The notes under the pieces are model-generated. The model did no database searches and had not been told where the DNA came from. It was given only the letters and a program-made list of their open reading frames with translations. A stretch of 9,495 nt of DNA, from assembly GCA_007125435.1 (NCBI GenBank), contig SLDF01000109.1, positions 1-9,495 of the forward strand, given 5' to 3'. Shown here piece by piece: positions 6,205 to 9,495 of this stretch; within the stretch, counting starts at the first letter, position 1, and the number at the start of each line of letters is the position of its first letter. The translations under genes and the position numbers were made by a program. Origin of the DNA: Saprospiraceae bacterium. Lineage in GTDB: Bacteria > Bacteroidota > Bacteroidia > Chitinophagales > Saprospiraceae.

Positions 6205-6231
6205 TTGATTAGTGGATATATTGTATCTTTG
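6205..6231 (+). promoter_or_regulatory. Bacteroidota-type promoter of tRNA-Arg
   Basis: TATCTTTG (6224-6231) matches the Bacteroidota -7 consensus TAnnTTTG exactly. A TTG (6205-6207) lies 16 bases upstream, slightly closer than the usual -33 element. The tRNA begins 10 bases after the box, so the primary transcript would have a 5' leader of only a few bases. Confidence 0.72.
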
Positions 6232-6241
6232 CACCGCAATT

Positions 6242-6315
6242 GGCCTCGTAGTTCAACTGGATAGAATATCAGATTTCGGCTCTGAGGGTTGGGGGTTCGA
6301 ATCCTCCCGAGGTCA
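6242..6315 (+). tRNA. tRNA-Arg (anticodon UCG)
   Basis: A complete 74-nt cloverleaf. Acceptor GGCCTCG (6242-6248) pairs with CGAGGTC (6308-6314) with one G-T pair. D stem is GTTC/GAAT. Anticodon stem TCAGA (6269-6273) pairs with TCTGA (6281-6285) around loop TTTCGGC, giving anticodon TCG (6276-6278). Variable region is GGGTT. T stem GGGGG (6291-6295) and CCTCC (6303-6307) encloses TTCGAAT. Discriminator is A6315. The following bases are CAC, so CCA is not encoded. It should read CGA and other CGN arginine codons. It has its own promoter and terminator and is convergent with valS. Confidence 0.95.
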
Positions 6316-6334
6316 CACATTAATACATGCATTG

Positions 6335-6373
6335 AGAATGGCGGATGGTCTAGAGGACGATCCGCCATTCTTT
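6335..6373 (+). terminator. Terminator between tRNA-Arg and valS
   Basis: A perfect 12-bp stem, AGAATGGCGGAT (6335-6346) with ATCCGCCATTCT (6360-6371), encloses a 13-nt loop that can pair further as GTC/GAC. On the plus strand it is followed by a short T-containing tail (TTTACTT), fitting termination of tRNA-Arg. It also sits 17 bases past the valS stop on the minus strand, where there is no T run, so it may serve as a weak bidirectional terminator or as an mRNA 3'-end-protecting hairpin for valS. Confidence 0.7.
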
Positions 6374-6387
6374 ACTTCGCAGCCTGA

Positions 6388-9105
6388 CTATTCAAAAGTG
6401 GACAGACTTTCTTTGATAGTCACAATTTTCGCTTCAGCATCTGCTTGTTTTTTGCGTTCGAGTTGAACGACCTGTTCAGGCGCATTTTGTACAAATCGCT
6501 CGTTGGACAGCTTCTTATTCACAGACAAAAGAAAGCCTTCAAGATACTTTAGCTCTTCCAGAAGCTTTGCTTTTTCCTCTTCGGGGTCAGCGGCATTATC
6601 CAGTATGACGGAGACTTCGTCAGCTCCTGACCTGAAGCAAATACTCATTGGTGGTTTCTCTTCGACAAAGTGAATATTATCGATGTTGGCCATCTTTTTG
6701 ATGATGTCGATGTAGGTGTTGTAAAATTCAGACCGATTGGTCCTGATATGCAGATCAATGGCGTACTTCATACTGACGCCATTTTGGTTGCGCAGATGGC
6801 GAAGCTGAGTGATGAGCTCTCGGCATGCTGCCATTTCATCTAGCTTTTGTTTGTCCATGGTCGCCACAGCTTCCGGCAGTGGAGCCTTGCAGATGGTCTC
6901 ACCATCTTGTCTGTCTTTGACGATTTGCCACAGCTCTTCGGTGATGAATGGCATATATGGATGCAATAGACGCAGCAATTGATCAAACTGGTCGATGATT
7001 CTCTTCTTAGACGCTTGATCGATAGTCTCGCCATGTCCGGGCTTGAGCAATTCAAAATACCATGAGCAAAAGTCATCCCATATCAGTTTGTACAGCTCTA
7101 TCAGAATCTCAGACAGTCGATAAGCGTCGTATTGCTCATCAATGTTTTTAATGACCTCAGACAGTCGCTGGTCAAACCAGTCACCTGCTAGTTGATTCAA
7201 CTCTGTCGGTGCTGACTCGTCGGCATCCCAAGACTGTATGCCTCGGTACACATTCCACATCTTGTTGCAAAAGTTTCGGCCTTGCTCACACAGCTTGCTT
7301 TCATTGCTGACCTCACCTGTCTTTGGATCAAGCGGCGCATCGAATATGATGTCATTACCTGCGGCACTACAGCTCAGCATACCAAAACGTACACCATCTG
7401 CACCATAGGTCTTGATCAGCTCCAGCGCATCCGGTGAGTTACCCAGAGACTTACTCATCTTTCTTCGCTTACTATCTCTTACCATGCCGGTAAAATAGAC
7501 ATCGCGAAAAGGCTGCTTACCCTTAGCATCTATAGCTGCTGATCCAAGCAAATCCTCTGACCATTCATATCCGGCCATAATCATGCGCGCCACCCAGAAA
7601 AACATAATGTCCCATCCCGTGACCAGTACCTGCGTCGGATAGTAATATTGCGCCTCTTTAGGATCTTCAAACGCATCAAACACCGTCAATGGCCAAAGCC
7701 ATGAAGAAAACCAGGTATCTACCACATCCTCCTCTTGTCTGAGATCGTCAGGCTCTAGCGCCTCTATACCGGTCATTTCTCTGGCTTGTTTGACGGCTGC
7801 TTTGACATCCTCTGCCACGACCACATGCTCGCGCCCTGAGCTGTCAGTAAAGTACCACGCAGGAATGCGCTGCCCCCACCAAAGTTGCCTGGAGATGCAC
7901 CAGTCTCGCACATTTTCCTCCTTCAACCAAGACTCATACATATTGATCATATGCTCCGGAAAAAACTGTACATCCCCGCCTTTTACAGCTTCCAGTGCCG
8001 TCTTGGCAAAATCCTTCATGTCCAAAAACCATTGCAAGGTCAGCCTCGGCTCCACTACAGCGTCAGTCCGCTCTGAATATCCGATTTTTGTTCGGTACTG
8101 CTCCAGTTCTACCAGGGCATTGGCTTCTTCGAGCAGTTCCCTCATTTTTTTTCTGGCGACGAATCTATCATCACCTATCAGTATCTGAGCATTCTCAGTG
8201 AGTTTACCATACTGATCCAGGATATCTATGGACTCCAGGCCGTGTCTCTGTCCCACCTCGTAGTCATTTGGGTCGTGAGCAGGTGTAATCTTCAGCGCTC
8301 CAGTACCAAACTCCATGTCCACATAAGTATCTGCGATGATCGGTATCGCCTTATTGATCAGAGGTATGATGACGCGCTTACCGATCTTATCTTTATACCT
8401 GGGATCGTCCGGGTGGACAGCCACAGCCACATCGGCCATGATGGTCTCCGGTCGCTGTGTAGCGATAGTGATACCCTCTGATGCTGACCCCTCATATAGG
8501 TATTTGATGTGAAATAGGTGAGAGTTCTCCTCCTTGTAGATGACCTCTTCATTCGATAGAGCTGTCAGCGCCACAGGATCCCAGTTGGTCATGCGCAGAC
8601 CACGATAGATCTTGCCCTTTTTATGCAGGTCTACAAATACCTTTCGTACAGCCGCACTCATATTATCCTCTAGTGTAAATCTCGTGCGATCCCAGTCACA
8701 CGATGCCCCCAGCTGCTTGAGTTGGTCGAGGATGATGCCCCCATACTTCTCTTTCCACGACCATGCTTTTTCCAGAAACGCCTCTCGACCGATATCGTAC
8801 TTCGTCTTACCTTCCGCTCGAATCAGGCCGACCACCTTAGCCTCAGTAGCAATGGATGCATGGTCAGTACCCGGTACCCAACACGCATTTTTTCCCTGCA
8901 TTCTGGCGCGCCTGATCAGTACATCCTGGATCGTATTATTCAGCATATGCCCCATATGTAGTACACCTGTCACATTAGGCGGCGGTATGAGTATCGTATA
9001 GGGCTCACGTTCATCCGGTACAGATTTGAAGACCTTGTGATCTTCCCAGTATTGGTACCATTTTTTTTCTACGGACTCCGGATTATACCTGCTGCTTATT
9101 TCCAT
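6388..9105 (-). CDS. valS: Valyl-tRNA synthetase
   Basis: A 905-residue class I aminoacyl-tRNA synthetase that charges tRNA-Val in the cytoplasm. The Rossmann domain has the HIGH motif as HMGH (50-53) within PPPNVTGVLHMGHMLNNTIQ. The CP1 editing domain, which hydrolyses Thr-tRNA-Val, spans about 195-355 with TQRPET (216-221), AVHPDDPRY (229-237) and HDPNDYEVGQRHG (277-289). WWGQRIPAW (409-417) and the KMSKS loop RRKMSKSLGN (547-556) complete the active site. The anticodon-binding helices follow, with DDFCSWYFEL (677-686) and HPYMPFITEELW (715-726). A C-terminal ValRS coiled-coil tail covers about 843-905. Length and all motifs are normal and the gene is intact. The ATG at 9105 gives the standard N terminus (SSRYNPESVEKKWYQYW). 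It appears monocistronic, with a likely promoter about 30 bases upstream. Confidence 0.99.
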   Translation of the reverse strand: MEISSRYNPESVEKKWYQYWEDHKVFKSVPDEREPYTILIPPPNVTGVLHMGHMLNNTIQDVLIRRARMQGKNACWVPGTDHASIATEAKVVGLIRAEGKTKYDIGREAFLEKAWSWKEKYGGIILDQLKQLGASCDWDRTRFTLEDNMSAAVRKVFVDLHKKGKIYRGLRMTNWDPVALTALSNEEVIYKEENSHLFHIKYLYEGSASEGITIATQRPETIMADVAVAVHPDDPRYKDKIGKRVIIPLINKAIPIIADTYVDMEFGTGALKITPAHDPNDYEVGQRHGLESIDILDQYGKLTENAQILIGDDRFVARKKMRELLEEANALVELEQYRTKIGYSERTDAVVEPRLTLQWFLDMKDFAKTALEAVKGGDVQFFPEHMINMYESWLKEENVRDWCISRQLWWGQRIPAWYFTDSSGREHVVVAEDVKAAVKQAREMTGIEALEPDDLRQEEDVVDTWFSSWLWPLTVFDAFEDPKEAQYYYPTQVLVTGWDIMFFWVARMIMAGYEWSEDLLGSAAIDAKGKQPFRDVYFTGMVRDSKRRKMSKSLGNSPDALELIKTYGADGVRFGMLSCSAAGNDIIFDAPLDPKTGEVSNESKLCEQGRNFCNKMWNVYRGIQSWDADESAPTELNQLAGDWFDQRLSEVIKNIDEQYDAYRLSEILIELYKLIWDDFCSWYFELLKPGHGETIDQASKKRIIDQFDQLLRLLHPYMPFITEELWQIVKDRQDGETICKAPLPEAVATMDKQKLDEMAACRELITQLRHLRNQNGVSMKYAIDLHIRTNRSEFYNTYIDIIKKMANIDNIHFVEEKPPMSICFRSGADEVSVILDNAADPEEEKAKLLEELKYLEGFLLSVNKKLSNERFVQNAPEQVVQLERKKQADAEAKIVTIKESLSTFE

Positions 9106-9134
9106 GCTTATTTCAATTGTCTAATTTAGGGTTG

Positions 9135-9142
9135 CAAAAATA
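9135..9142 (-). promoter_or_regulatory. Probable -7 box of the valS promoter
   Basis: On the minus strand the bases read TATTTTTG, an exact match to TAnnTTTG, 29 bases upstream of the valS start codon. No TTG is found at the expected -33 distance, so the call rests on one element. If real, the valS leader is about 20 nt, and the long hairpin at 9200-9251 lies upstream of the promoter rather than in the valS mRNA. Confidence 0.45.
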
Positions 9143-9199
9143 ATGATTTATTATGCCTTGTAGCGTTTCCATGTCCTCATTTATATTTTTTTATGGCGT

Positions 9200-9251
9200 G
9201 TCCTCCTGTCCTCTCATCCCTTCCACAAAAGGGATGAGAGGACAGGAGGAC
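9200..9251. repeat. Perfect 23-bp inverted repeat (hairpin)
   Basis: The arms 9200-9222 and 9229-9251 are exact reverse complements, with a 6-nt loop (CCACAA). The left arm is a pyrimidine-rich strand (TCCTCCTGTCCTCTCATCCC) and the right arm purine-rich. Neither strand has a T run next to the stem, so it is not a canonical terminator. It lies upstream of the putative valS promoter and directly against the GGGCTATCCGC-type element. Such a perfect stem suggests either a recently formed element or selection on the folded RNA or DNA. Confidence 0.85.
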
Positions 9252-9298
9252 GGGCTATCCGCTTGTATTCACAGGTCTACTATAGAGTGTCGCTGCTA
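9252..9298 (+). repeat. Probable degraded GGGCTATCCGC-type intergenic repeat
   Basis: The stretch begins GGGCTATCCGCTTGTATTC and, after a short middle, continues with TCGCTGCTAT. From memory this resembles a dispersed intergenic repeat common in Flavobacteriia and relatives, which begins GGGCTATCCGCT, has a variable hairpin core and ends near CTGCTATCCCTAACGC. The terminal CCCTAACGC is not present, so this would be a degraded copy. Only genome-wide comparison can confirm it. Confidence 0.4.
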
Positions 9299-9371
9299 TT
9301 TTGAGTGGCTTTTTCTTTTAGTGGCTGTGCAAAAGAATATTCTTAAATATGGGTTTAGTCACAATTTAGGT

Positions 9372-9393
9372 CGACGCTGAGCCAGAGGCGGCT
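9372..9393 (+). repeat. Direct repeat copy 1 of a 22-bp GC-rich motif
   Basis: Begins CGACGCTGAGCC and ends GGCGGCT. It matches 9451-9472 at 20 of 22 positions, with two A-to-G differences, at a start-to-start distance of 79 bases. It can form a short AGCC/GGCT stem and is followed by GTATTTTTTT, giving a weak terminator-like appearance. Confidence 0.6.
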
Positions 9394-9450
9394 GTATTTT
9401 TTTATAATTTATTAGTTGGCTCGTTATAGGGACTTCTCATTAGAATACGA

Positions 9451-9475
9451 CGACGCTGAGCCGGGGGCGGCTCAG
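9451..9475 (+). repeat. Direct repeat copy 2, with a 7-bp hairpin
   Basis: The second copy of the 22-bp motif (9451-9472). Here flanking bases extend the symmetry to a perfect 7-bp stem, CTGAGCC (9456-9462) and GGCTCAG (9469-9475), around a 6-nt GGGGGC loop. No T run follows. The window ends 20 bases later, so further copies to the right cannot be excluded. Confidence 0.6.
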
Positions 9476-9495
9476 TTCCATCACTATTTGCTTGA

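Larger units (their letters stand above)
9143..9495. other. Non-coding region upstream of valS, rich in small repeats
   Basis: About 350 bases with no credible gene. One 75-codon frame on the plus strand (9153-9380) runs straight through a 23-bp hairpin and reads like non-coding sequence. The region holds the hairpin (9200-9251), the GGGCTATCCGC-type element (from 9252) and a duplicated GC-rich motif (9372-9393, 9451-9472), each listed separately. The rest is AT-rich and featureless. Confidence 0.6.

Noticed and set aside
6212..6466. 84-codon frame on the plus strand
   Set aside because: It reads straight through tRNA-Arg, its promoter and its terminator, then into the antisense of valS.
7790..9001. 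Several plus-strand frames of 63-132 codons opposite valS
   Set aside because: They are antisense shadows of a long conserved gene, with Ser/Cys-rich translations typical of the wrong strand.
9153..9380. 75-codon frame on the plus strand upstream of valS
   Set aside because: It crosses both arms of the 23-bp hairpin and the GGGCTATCCGC-type element; no promoter, ribosome binding site or protein-like pattern is visible.

Overview
The window looks like a chromosomal segment of a member of the Bacteroidota, probably an environmental Saprospiria- or Cytophagia-like lineage (inference). Four features support this: a secreted enzyme with a C-terminal type IX secretion (T9SS) sorting domain, a lipoprotein with the surface-export signal C-S-K-D-D, TAnnTTTG-type -7 promoter boxes (before tRNA-Arg and probably valS), and an absence of Shine-Dalgarno sequences before the genes. 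Base composition is moderate, and I see no phage, transposase, CRISPR or resistance genes.

Layout, left to right. Positions 1-69 hold the 3' end of a tRNA with its own terminator. Positions 70-455 are non-coding, with one copy of a dispersed repeat (224-341) and the terminator of a leftward operon. Positions 456-2098 carry that operon, transcribed right to left: a small membrane-anchored protein with a possible HMA-like fold, a lipoprotein resembling a group 1 truncated haemoglobin, and a secreted fasciclin (FAS1) protein. A divergent intergenic region (2099-2462) contains an operator-like inverted repeat and a doubtful 45-codon ORF. Positions 2463-3902 encode a DUF3089 alpha/beta-hydrolase with a T9SS sorting domain. 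Positions 3903-4467 are non-coding and hold a second copy of the dispersed repeat in opposite orientation. Positions 4468-6084 encode a GMC-family FAD oxidoreductase (leftward). Positions 6242-6315 are tRNA-Arg(UCG), with promoter and terminator. Positions 6388-9105 encode valyl-tRNA synthetase (leftward). Positions 9106-9495 are non-coding and hold a 23-bp perfect hairpin, a GGGCTATCCGC-type repeat and a duplicated GC-rich hairpin motif.

How the parts fit. tRNA-Arg and valS are housekeeping. The leftward three-gene operon is the most interesting unit: all three products appear to leave the cytoplasm (membrane-anchored, surface lipoprotein, secreted or periplasmic), and the central one looks like a haem-binding globin placed on the cell surface. 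This suggests an envelope module for haem, a gas ligand or redox chemistry joined to an adhesion-type FAS1 domain; that function is inference. The divergent DUF3089 hydrolase is also exported. The two inverted repeat copies bracket exactly this block of exported-protein genes (342-4153) and separate it from the tRNA on the left and the GMC gene on the right.
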